5,540 bases of DNA from Amphritea sp. (GCA_018067325.1 JAGPUU010000203.1:1-5540); one strand, 5' to 3'; positions 1 through 5,292 are shown, counted from the first letter of the stretch. Notes: a model not told the origin generated them from the sequence alone. A program made the numbers and translations.

Positions 1-37
1 GCTGTTGCTTCGATTGACTGTTTGAGTTGATTGTTAA

Positions 38-80
38 TCGCGACGAGGTACCCAGAGGGTATGCTAGCGTCACTCCTACA
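38..80 (-). repeat. REP-like palindromic element, left copy
   Basis: Read on the minus strand, the element starts with the head TGTAGGAG, then an arm GTGACG that can pair with CGTCGC, around an inner hairpin TACCC-TCT-GGGTA, and ends in GCGA. The head GTAGGAG followed by an imperfect palindrome ending in CGCGA is the form I know from Pseudomonas REP sequences, the substrates of RAYT (TnpA_REP) enzymes. A related copy lies at 5293-5334: 37 of 43 positions are identical, with five substitutions and one single-base gap, counted by eye. Head, palindrome and second copy are seen; membership of the REP family is inferred. Confidence 0.65.
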
Positions 81-88
81 GGGTTAGG

Positions 89-117
89 TGTGGGAGGTGC
101 TTTCTCACACGGAAAGC
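89..117 (+). repeat. Second REP-like element, head-to-head with the first
   Basis: The segment starts with TGTGGGAG, the other common form of the Pseudomonas-type REP head. It continues into a 6-bp stem GCTTTC (99-104) / GAAAGC (112-117) around a 7-base loop. It faces the element at 38-80 across eight bases, and the two heads are themselves complementary: 71-80 pairs with 89-99, allowing one bulge and one wobble pair. The pair therefore forms a divergent doublet. The stem sequence differs from the first copy, so it may be a different subfamily or a decayed copy. Confidence 0.45.
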
Positions 118-187
118 GTAGGCATTATTCTATGTTTTCGAGTAGGCGGCGTAACCTCGAGCTAATAACTAGAGATTAATCTTTTTA

Positions 188-216
188 TTGGCATCTTTTC
201 GCAGTTGCAGTATAAT
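188..216 (+). promoter_or_regulatory. Sigma70 promoter of rplM-rpsI
   Basis: The -35 box TTGGCA (188-193, 5 of 6 matches) is separated by exactly 17 bases from a perfect -10 box TATAAT (211-216). The bases after it, CCGCGC, form a GC-rich discriminator, the feature that makes ribosomal promoters sensitive to ppGpp/DksA in Escherichia coli. The upstream flank is AT-rich. Transcription would start near 222-225, leaving a leader of about 125 bases before rplM. Boxes and spacing are seen; stringent control is inferred from the family. Confidence 0.88.
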
Positions 217-222
217 CCGCGC

Positions 223-317
223 TCCTTCGGACTGGTCCGGGGATTTTTGACGTTGTGAACCTCGGTTTACAACCAATAATTATAAGGTCGTCGAGTACTG
301 ATAACTTGTTGAAGTTA
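223..317 (+). promoter_or_regulatory. Structured 5' leader of rplM
   Basis: Three stem-loops lie in the predicted leader. The first, at the presumed 5' end, has core CGGA-CTGG-TCCG (228-239), extendable by wobble pairs, and is followed by a T5 run (244-248). The second is a 9-bp stem with a CTCG loop (252-260, 261-264, 265-273) and only one wobble pair. The third is TAACTT-GTTG-AAGTTA (302-317). In E. coli, L13 represses its own operon at translation, so one of these could be an operator for L13; that is inference. The first hairpin plus T run could also be a weak attenuator or a 5' end protector. Confidence 0.5.
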
Positions 318-350
318 AAGTATTTAGACTGATGTATAGGTAATATTATC

Positions 351-779
351 ATGACTACATTTAGCGCAAAGCCTGCAGAGGTTAAACGCGACTGGTATGT
401 TGTCGACGCTGAGGGTAAAACTCTGGGTCGTATGGCTACTGAAATCGCTCGTCGTCTGCGTGGCAAGCATAAAGCAGAATTTACTCCTCACGTTGATACT
501 GGCGATTACATCATCGTTATTAACGCTGAGAAAGTTAACGTAACCGGTAACAAGCGTAAGGACAAAATGTACTATCGCCATACTGGTTACCCAGGTGGTC
601 TGCGTGAAACTTCTTTCGAGAAGATGGTTGAGACTCAACCAACACGCACCATCGAACTGGCCGTTAAAGGTATGCTACCTAAAGGTCCCCTGGGTCGCGC
701 TATGTACACCAAGATGAAGGTGTACGCTGGTGCAGAACATCCGCATGCGGCTCAACAGCCACAAGAACTGAACGTCTAA
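351..779 (+). CDS. rplM: 50S ribosomal protein L13
   Basis: The 142-residue product has the same length as E. coli L13 and is close to it along its whole length. It includes the stretch from RDWYVVDA through GKTLGR and RRLRGKHK near the N-terminus, [10 protein letters not shown] at about 45-54, [13 protein letters not shown] at about 106-118, and the C-terminal HAAQQP. L13 binds 23S rRNA early in assembly of the large subunit. The ATG is preceded by a modest TAGGT (337-341) with nine bases between; the E. coli protein starts at the same place. It is first in a two-gene unit with rpsI, 13 bases downstream, and is driven by the promoter at 188-216. Identification is secure. Confidence 0.98.
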   Translation: MTTFSAKPAEVKRDWYVVDAEGKTLGRMATEIARRLRGKHKAEFTPHVDTGDYIIVINAEKVNVTGNKRKDKMYYRHTGYPGGLRETSFEKMVETQPTRTIELAVKGMLPKGPLGRAMYTKMKVYAGAEHPHAAQQPQELNV

Positions 780-792
780 GGGGCAGGTCAAT

Positions 793-1185
793 ATGTCTAC
801 AACTCAGTATTACGGCACAGGCCGTCGTAAGTCCTCTACTGCACGTGTATTTTTGCGTCCAGGTACAGGCAAAATCACTGTAAACCAACGTGAACTTGAT
901 GTTTACTTTGGTCGCGAAACTGCTCGCATGATCGTTCGTCAGCCTCTTGAGCTGACGGGTAATAACGAGAAGTTCGATGTTTACATTACCGTTAAAGGTG
1001 GTGGTGGTACCGGTCAGGCTGGTGCGATCCGTCACGGCATTACTCGTGCCCTGATGGTATTTGATGAAACTCTGCGCCCAGAACTGCGTGCTGCTGGTTT
1101 CGTTACTCGAGATTCTCGTGAAGTTGAACGTAAGAAAGTGGGCCTACGTAAAGCACGTAAGAAGCCACAGTTCTCCAAGCGTTAA
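793..1185 (+). CDS. rpsI: 30S ribosomal protein S9
   Basis: The 130-residue product matches the length of E. coli S9. Family hallmarks are [18 protein letters not shown] near the N-terminus, the glycine-rich [17 protein letters not shown] in the middle, and the basic tail [11 protein letters not shown], which reaches toward the P-site tRNA in the 30S subunit. It follows rplM with a 13-base spacer containing the purine-rich AAGGGGCAGG as ribosome binding site. rplM-rpsI is a conserved bacterial pair, so the two are almost certainly co-transcribed. A strong terminator follows within 70 bases. Confidence 0.98.
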   Translation: MSTTQYYGTGRRKSSTARVFLRPGTGKITVNQRELDVYFGRETARMIVRQPLELTGNNEKFDVYITVKGGGGTGQAGAIRHGITRALMVFDETLRPELRAAGFVTRDSREVERKKVGLRKARKKPQFSKR

Positions 1186-1190
1186 TTCGC

Positions 1191-1213
1191 TGCGATACAG
1201 TTTCTGTATCGCA
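1191..1213 (+). other. Perfect hairpin downstream of rpsI
   Basis: A 10-bp perfect inverted repeat (1191-1200 with 1204-1213) with a TTT loop begins five bases after the rpsI stop. It has no T run after it; C and seven A follow, which belong to the next hairpin. It is thus not a terminator itself. It may protect the 3' end of the rplM-rpsI mRNA if some transcripts extend past it, or serve as a protein-binding palindrome. Both roles are inference. Confidence 0.6.
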
Positions 1214-1214
1214 C

Positions 1215-1255
1215 AAAAAAACGCCCGCGCCAGCAATGGTTCGGGCGTTTTTTTT
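1215..1255 (+). terminator. Intrinsic terminator of rplM-rpsI
   Basis: An A7 run and CGCCCG (1215-1227) pair with CGGGCG and a T8 run (1242-1255). The loop carries a small inner hairpin, GCCA-GCAA-TGGT (1229-1240), capped by a GNRA-type GCAA loop. GC-rich stem plus T run is the textbook rho-independent form, and the A run makes it potentially active in both directions. It separates the ribosomal operon from petABC. Confidence 0.92.
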
Positions 1256-1302
1256 GGTTTCGATTTTTCTCTCGTAGGGTGAGGTCAAAGCATGCTCGAC
1301 TA

Positions 1303-1330
1303 TAGGCGTAAAAAGGGCGTTTTACGCCTA
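1303..1330. repeat. Perfect inverted repeat upstream of petA
   Basis: An 11-bp perfect inverted repeat, TAGGCGTAAAA (1303-1313) and TTTTACGCCTA (1320-1330), encloses AGGGCG. No T run follows on the plus strand, so it is not a clear terminator. It sits just upstream of the candidate petABC promoter (-35 at 1338), where an operator or activator site would be placed. It could instead be a further hairpin in readthrough RNA from rpsI. I do not recognise a known regulator's site. Confidence 0.6.
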
Positions 1331-1337
1331 ATTAGCC

Positions 1338-1366
1338 TTGTAAGAAGAGGGGAATTTCATTACTAT
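1338..1366 (+). promoter_or_regulatory. Candidate promoter of petABC
   Basis: TTGTAA (1338-1343, 4 of 6) and TACTAT (1361-1366, 4 of 6) are spaced by 17 bases, which would give a start near 1373 and a leader of about 105 bases. The leader contains two overlapping short dyads that could form alternative hairpins: AGCAA/TTGCT (1409-1413 with 1422-1426) and ATTGC/GCAAT (1421-1425 with 1432-1436). The match is moderate. A promoter is expected somewhere in 1256-1470 because a strong terminator lies upstream, but the exact site is uncertain. Confidence 0.4.
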
Positions 1367-1477
1367 TTGTGCCATTTTAAAAATCCGTTAATTCGGTATT
1401 CATTACTGAGCAACTAGACAATTGCTGCGCTGCAATAGCGCGGGGGTTCAAAGGTTGAGTGAGGGGAGATAATCTTA

Positions 1478-2074
1478 ATGAGTAATGACGGCGTGAATAA
1501 GGGACGGCGACGTCTTCTGATCGGTGCCACTTCTGCTGTTGGGGCAGTAGGTGCCGTAGGAGCAGCAGTTCCGTTCGTGGCTTCATGGAATCCGAGTGCA
1601 AAGGCAAAAACTGCTGGTGCACCGGTGAAAGTTGATGTCAGTAAACTTGAACCTGGCCAGCAGGCTATTGTTCAGTGGCGAGGCAAGCCTGTATGGCTTG
1701 TTCGTCGTGGTCCGGAGGCTCTGGCTGATCTTGCGAAGCTTGATGATACTCTGGCTGATCCAAAATCAGAGGTTCCACAGCAGCCTAGCTATGTGCCGGG
1801 TACACCTGCTCGAGCGATACGCGAAGATATCGCTGTGCTGGTAGGTATCTGTACTCACCTGGGTTGTTCTCCGACTTACCGTCCTGAAATTGCACCTGAA
1901 GATCTCGGTCCTCAGTGGGTTGGCGGTTTCTATTGTCCATGTCACGGTTCTCGCTTCGACCTGTCTGGCCGTGTTGTGAAGAGCTCACCAGCGCCAACTA
2001 ACTTGGTTGTTCCGCCTCATTTCTATGAGAGCGAAGACGTAATTATTGTTGGTGTTGATCAGGAGACTGCATAA
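1478..2074 (+). CDS. petA: Ubiquinol-cytochrome c reductase, Rieske iron-sulfur subunit
   Basis: This 198-residue subunit of the bc1 complex takes the first electron from quinol at the Qo site and passes it to cytochrome c1. The N-terminus has a twin-arginine motif (GRRRLLIG, 9-16) followed by a hydrophobic segment to about residue 36. This suggests Tat export of the folded protein with the segment kept as membrane anchor. The cluster-binding loops are CTHLGC (125-130) and CPCHGS (153-158). C125, H127, C153 and H156 would ligate the 2Fe-2S cluster, and C130 and C155 would form the stabilising disulfide. SPAP (170-173) is the usual proline loop. The start is supported by AGGGGAG (1462-1468), nine bases upstream. 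Its stop overlaps the petB start by one base. Confidence 0.97.
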   Translation: MSNDGVNKGRRRLLIGATSAVGAVGAVGAAVPFVASWNPSAKAKTAGAPVKVDVSKLEPGQQAIVQWRGKPVWLVRRGPEALADLAKLDDTLADPKSEVPQQPSYVPGTPARAIREDIAVLVGICTHLGCSPTYRPEIAPEDLGPQWVGGFYCPCHGSRFDLSGRVVKSSPAPTNLVVPPHFYESEDVIIVGVDQETA

Positions 2075-3321
2075 TGGCTGGTGCACGTAATAAAGGAAAT
2101 CCAGGCGTTATGGGCTGGATCGATGATCGTTTCCCACTCACTGCGATGTGGGATGATCATCTGGCAAAATACTATGCTCCAAAGAATTTCAATTTCTGGT
2201 ATTTCTTCGGTTCACTGGCGATGTTGGTTCTTGTTAACCAGCTACTAACCGGTATCTGGTTGACTATGAGCTATAACCCAACAGCGGAAGGTGCGTTTGC
2301 TTCTGTTGAATATATCATGCGTGATATAGATTATGGTTGGCTGCTTCGTTATATGCACTCTACCGGTGCATCTGCATTTTTCGCTGTTGTTTACCTGCAT
2401 ATGTTCCGTGGTGTGTTGTACGGTTCTTACCGTAAGCCGCGTGAGTTGATATGGCTCTTTGGTATGGCGATCTATCTGGCGCTGATGGCTGAGGCATTCA
2501 TGGGCTATCTGCTTCCATGGGGGCAGATGTCATATTGGGGTGCTCAGGTAATCGTATCTCTGTTCTCTGCTATACCGGTTATTGGTCCGGATCTGGCTGA
2601 GTGGATTCGTGGCGACTACGTGATTTCAGGTGTTACCCTGAATCGCTTCTTCTCTCTGCACGTTGTTGCGTTGCCTATCGTGCTGTTGGCGCTGGTTGTC
2701 CTGCACATCATCGCGCTACACGAAGTGGGTTCTAACAACCCTGACGGTATCGAGATTAAAGACAAGAAAGATGAGAATGGCATCCCACTAGACGGTATTC
2801 CTTTCCACCCTTACTACTCTGTTAAAGATATTGTAGGTGTTGTGGTCTTCTTGTTTGTGTTCTGTTTGATTATCTTCTTCTTCCCTGAGATGGGTGGTTA
2901 CTTCATTGAGAAGCCTAACTTTGAACCTGCTAACCCGCTGAAGACGCCTCCGCATATTGCACCGGTATGGTACTTCACGCCGTTCTACGCAATGTTGCGT
3001 GCGATTCCGCCAATTCTGGGTTCTCAGTTCCCAGGTGTGGTTGTGATGGGTGGTGCGATTGCTATTCTGTTTGTTCTGCCATGGCTTGACCGTAGCCCGG
3101 TTAAATCCATGCGTTACAAGGGTTGGATTAGCAAAGTTTGGTTGGCTATCTTTGCTGTGAGCTTTGTTGTTCTTGGGTATTTGGGTGTGGTTGCTTCAAC
3201 ACCAGAGCGTACGGTTGTCGCACAGATCTGTACAGGGTTGTACTTTGCGTACTTCTTCCTGATGCCGTTCTACACCAGAATGGAAAGCACTAAACCGGTA
3301 CCAGAAAGGGTGACAGGCTAA
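2074..3321 (+). CDS. petB: Ubiquinol-cytochrome c reductase, cytochrome b subunit
   Basis: The 415-residue membrane subunit carries both quinone sites and two b hemes. About eight hydrophobic helices can be read (roughly 43-66, 98-116, 125-147, 192-214, 252-270, 317-337, 352-373, 382-400). Expected heme ligands are H95/H109 and H196/H211. The second pair is 15 residues apart rather than the 14 of mitochondrial cytochrome b. I recall the same spacing in beta/gammaproteobacterial homologues. The Qo motif reads PVWY (297-300) instead of PEWY. HEVGSNNPDG (216-225) is the family's conserved segment after the second heme pair. The start ATG overlaps the petA stop (TAATG), implying translational coupling. 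The length shows a full cytochrome b, not the split b6/subunit IV form. Confidence 0.97.
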   Translation: MAGARNKGNPGVMGWIDDRFPLTAMWDDHLAKYYAPKNFNFWYFFGSLAMLVLVNQLLTGIWLTMSYNPTAEGAFASVEYIMRDIDYGWLLRYMHSTGASAFFAVVYLHMFRGVLYGSYRKPRELIWLFGMAIYLALMAEAFMGYLLPWGQMSYWGAQVIVSLFSAIPVIGPDLAEWIRGDYVISGVTLNRFFSLHVVALPIVLLALVVLHIIALHEVGSNNPDGIEIKDKKDENGIPLDGIPFHPYYSVKDIVGVVVFLFVFCLIIFFFPEMGGYFIEKPNFEPANPLKTPPHIAPVWYFTPFYAMLRAIPPILGSQFPGVVVMGGAIAILFVLPWLDRSPVKSMRYKGWISKVWLAIFAVSFVVLGYLGVVASTPERTVVAQICTGLYFAYFFLMPFYTRMESTKPVPERVTG

Positions 3322-4091
3322 TGAAAAAGTTTTTTATCGCAATCATTATGGTGCTGGTGCCTATGGTAGCTAGTGCGAGTACGGGTGGGGTGCATCTGGA
3401 TAGTATGGATGCTGATCACACTAATCAGGAGTCTTTGCAGCGTGGTATGAAGACTTTTGTAAACCGTTGTATGGGTTGTCATTCAGCTAACTATCAGCGC
3501 TTTGATCGTGCTGCTAATGATATCGGCCTGCCGGTTGATTTGATGGCTGAGAATCTGATTTTTGGTGAGCAGAAATCTGGTGAGCAGATGACTATTGCTA
3601 TGCCTCAGGATGATGCTGCCAAGTGGTTCGGTACTCCTCCACCAGATTTAACTCTTGAAACGCGTTTACGTGGTGAAGATTGGATCTATACTTACCTGCG
3701 TAGCTTCTACACAGACAGTGCGCGCCCTTGGGGTGTGAACAACGTTGTCTTCCCGGATGTTGGTATGCCTAACGTTCTAGAAGGCCTGCAAGGTGTTCAG
3801 AAACAGACTTGTTCTGCTGAAGAGCTGGCGCATCAGGGGGGAGAGAGTAAAATTGATCCTCTGACGGGTTTGCAGATTGGTACTGGATGTCTGACTATTT
3901 CTGAGAAAGGTTCTCAGTCTGTTGAAGAGTTTGACAAAACTATCTATGACTTGGTGAACTTCATGTCTTACATGGGTAACCCTGTTAAGATGGAGTCTCA
4001 GGCAATTGGTTATAAAGTACTGATCTTCCTGGCTATCTTCTTCGTATTTGCGTACGCATTGAAGAAAGAGTACTGGAGAGACGTTCACTAG
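3321..4091 (+). CDS. petC: Ubiquinol-cytochrome c reductase, cytochrome c1 subunit
   Basis: The 256-residue product starts with a Sec signal (MKKFF, hydrophobic core, probable cleavage after ASA at about 19), so the heme domain is periplasmic. The heme c motif is CMGCH (50-54), with H54 as proximal ligand. M149 in VGMPNVL is the likely axial methionine by analogy with other c1 proteins. A C-terminal helix (about 230-247) followed by a short basic tail, KKEYWRDVH, anchors it in the membrane. C164 and C190 flank an inserted loop and could form a disulfide. c1 receives electrons from the Rieske protein and hands them to soluble or membrane cytochrome c. The start overlaps the petB stop by one base (TAATG). 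Confidence 0.97.
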   Translation: MKKFFIAIIMVLVPMVASASTGGVHLDSMDADHTNQESLQRGMKTFVNRCMGCHSANYQRFDRAANDIGLPVDLMAENLIFGEQKSGEQMTIAMPQDDAAKWFGTPPPDLTLETRLRGEDWIYTYLRSFYTDSARPWGVNNVVFPDVGMPNVLEGLQGVQKQTCSAEELAHQGGESKIDPLTGLQIGTGCLTISEKGSQSVEEFDKTIYDLVNFMSYMGNPVKMESQAIGYKVLIFLAIFFVFAYALKKEYWRDVH

Positions 4092-4096
4092 AACGT
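4081..4096. repeat. Inverted repeat spanning the petC stop codon
   Basis: ACGTTC (4081-4086) and GAACGT (4091-4096) form a perfect 6-bp dyad around ACTA. The RNA stem extends by one wobble and one A-U pair (4079-4080 with 4097-4098). The last petC codons and the TAG stop lie inside the structure. It stands 18 bases before the petC terminator. It may be an mRNA 3'-end hairpin or a protein site related to sspA expression; the sequence does not decide. Confidence 0.4.
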
Positions 4097-4114
4097 TTAT
4101 CGATCAGTAATGCC

Positions 4115-4155
4115 TATACGCGGTCCGATTTTGTCGGTCCGCGTATATTTTTTTT
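4115..4155 (+). terminator. Intrinsic terminator after petC
   Basis: TATACGCGG (4115-4123) pairs with CCGCGTATA (4139-4147). Inside, CCGA pairs with TCGG around a TTTTG loop, with one T-T mismatch between the two helices. Eight T follow (4148-4155). This is a strong rho-independent terminator for petABC. It ends only 27 bases before the probable sspA start, leaving no room for a full promoter between them. Confidence 0.9.
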
Positions 4156-4182
4156 ATGGAATATGTAAAACGGGGTGATTTA

Positions 4183-4812
4183 ATGGGTGTAGTGGCCAAG
4201 CGTTCGTCTATGACTTTTTACTCCGATGGCAATGATCATTACAGCCATCGGGTGCGTATCGTTCTGGCGGAAAAGGGTGTTGCAGTTGAGATTAATGACT
4301 GCGATCCGAATAATTTGCCTGAGGATCTGGCTTCACTGAATCCATACAATAGCCTGCCGACCCTTCTGGATCGTGAGCTGGTTTTGTATGAGCCAAATGT
4401 GATGATGGAGTATCTGGATGAGCGTTTTCCTCATCCGCCGCTACTGCCTGTCTATCCTGTTGCGCGTGCTGAAAGCCGTTTGTATATGTATCGCATTCAG
4501 CGTGACTGGTGTGATCTGGCAGATGTTATTCTGACCTCAGAAGATGCTGACGAAGCTGAAGAGGCGCGTAAAGCGTTGCGTGATAGTCTTGTGGCTGTTT
4601 CGCCAATCTTTGGTGAAAAAGATTTCTTCATGAGCGAAGAGTTTACGCTGGTTGATTGCTGTATTGCTCCGCTGTTGTGGCGTTTGGAAATTCTGGGTGT
4701 TGAGTTACCAGAAGCGCAAAGTAAAGAGTTGATTAAGTATATGACTCGCTTATTTGAGCGTGAGTCGTTCCAGGTTAGTCTGTCAGAAGAAGAACGCGAA
4801 ATGCGTGACTGA
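4183..4812 (+). CDS. sspA: Stringent starvation protein A
   Basis: SspA is a glutathione-S-transferase-fold protein that binds RNA polymerase; in E. coli it supports starvation and acid-stress gene expression. I use the ATG at 4183 (209 residues). It has GGGGTGA upstream (4172-4178), and its first residues ([14 protein letters not shown]) align with E. coli MAVAANKRSVMTLFS. An in-frame ATG at 4156 is directly preceded by the petC terminator's T run and has no ribosome binding site. From 4183, the thioredoxin-like N-terminal half contains [14 protein letters not shown] (20-33) and NSLPTL (56-61). PHPPL (83-87) is the surface motif reported as needed for E. coli SspA activity. [12 protein letters not shown] and the C-terminal EEEREMRD complete the family pattern. 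Confidence 0.95.
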   Translation: MGVVAKRSSMTFYSDGNDHYSHRVRIVLAEKGVAVEINDCDPNNLPEDLASLNPYNSLPTLLDRELVLYEPNVMMEYLDERFPHPPLLPVYPVARAESRLYMYRIQRDWCDLADVILTSEDADEAEEARKALRDSLVAVSPIFGEKDFFMSEEFTLVDCCIAPLLWRLEILGVELPEAQSKELIKYMTRLFERESFQVSLSEEEREMRD

Positions 4813-4828
4813 TGGTAAGTGTTTTTTC

Positions 4829-4861
4829 AAAAAGGATGAGTATCTACTCGTCCTTTTTTTT
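4829..4861 (+). terminator. Intrinsic terminator between sspA and sspB
   Basis: AAAAAGGATGAG (4829-4840) pairs with CTCGTCCTTTTT, with one G-T wobble, around the loop TATCTA (4841-4846). A T8 run (4854-4861) follows. The last T directly touches the GGAG ribosome binding site of sspB (4862-4865). The stem is moderately GC-rich, so termination may be partial, which would lower sspB relative to sspA. It could also act as an anti-sense terminator because of its A run. Confidence 0.8.
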
Positions 4862-4872
4862 GGAGTGTAATA

Positions 4873-5283
4873 ATGCAATCTAGTCGTGGTTATCTGATTC
4901 GGGCACTAAATGAGTGGATTTTAGATAATGGCTGGACGCCGCATCTGGTAATTGATGCTGAGATCCAGGGTGTAATGGTGCCGCAGCAATTTATCAGTGA
5001 TGGGCAGATAGTATTGAATATTGCCCCTTCCGCTGTGCAAGATGTAATGATCGATAATGATGCGGTTAGTTTTAGTGCTCGCTTTGGCGGAGTGCCGATG
5101 AATGTCTTTGCGCCAATGGTGTCTGTGTTGGCTATCTATGCGCGTGAGAACGGTCAGGGCATGGGTTTTGGCTCTGAGCCGGGTGTTGAGGCTTTGCACG
5201 ATGAAGAGGGGCCAGATAACGATCCTAAACCCCCAGAAGGCCCTAAGCCGAAAGCGCGTCCTTCGCTGAAGGTTGTTAAGTAA
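4873..5283 (+). CDS. sspB: ClpXP protease specificity-enhancing factor SspB
   Basis: SspB is the adaptor that binds the ssrA tag on products of tmRNA rescue and tethers them to ClpXP. The folded substrate-binding domain (about 1-97) matches E. coli SspB, including YLIRALNEWILDN (7-19), TPHLVIDA (22-29), DGQIVLNIAP (43-52), ARFGG (69-73) and VLAIYARENG (85-94). An acidic, proline-rich, probably disordered linker (about 100-128) leads to the C-terminal ClpX-binding tail RPSLKVVK (129-136), close to E. coli RPALRVVK. The protein is 136 residues against 165 in E. coli; most of the difference is in the linker. GGAG at 4862-4865 with a 7-base gap sets the start. It follows sspA after 60 bases that hold a terminator. 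Confidence 0.96.
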   Translation: MQSSRGYLIRALNEWILDNGWTPHLVIDAEIQGVMVPQQFISDGQIVLNIAPSAVQDVMIDNDAVSFSARFGGVPMNVFAPMVSVLAIYARENGQGMGFGSEPGVEALHDEEGPDNDPKPPEGPKPKARPSLKVVK

Positions 5284-5292
5284 GAGATAGTA

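Larger units (their letters stand above)
1..187. other. Gene-free stretch upstream of the rplM promoter
   Basis: No convincing gene lies here; the reading frames are short, and no start codon with a ribosome binding site opens a recognisable product. The stretch holds two REP-like palindromes (listed separately), a 5-bp inverted repeat TCGAG/CTCGA (138-142 with 156-160), and a perfect 10-bp palindrome AGATTAATCT (173-182) just upstream of the rplM -35 box. Bases 162-187 are AT-rich and could act as an UP element, the alpha-subunit contact often seen at ribosomal promoters; that role is inferred. The upstream gene lies mostly or wholly outside the window. Confidence 0.6.

Noticed and set aside
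1..30. Possible tail of an upstream plus-strand gene (nine codons, then TGA)
   Set aside because: The residues AVASIDCLS match no family end I recognise, another plus frame is open over a similar length, and the bulk of any such gene is outside the window.
30..86. Short minus-strand reading frame through the left REP-like element, with AGGAG before a GTG
   Set aside because: The AGGAG is part of the repeat head, the copy at 5293 lacks the GTG, and the translation resembles nothing known. Repeat structure explains the sequence better.
1..187. Known structured RNA (6S, 4.5S, RNase P, tmRNA, riboswitch) upstream of rplM
   Set aside because: None of the conserved cores I know could be found on either strand; the palindromes fit REP elements better.
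700..1035. Long minus-strand open frames opposite rplM-rpsI and petC
   Set aside because: They overlap highly conserved genes, have no ribosome binding site and encode no recognisable protein; they are shadows of biased codon use.
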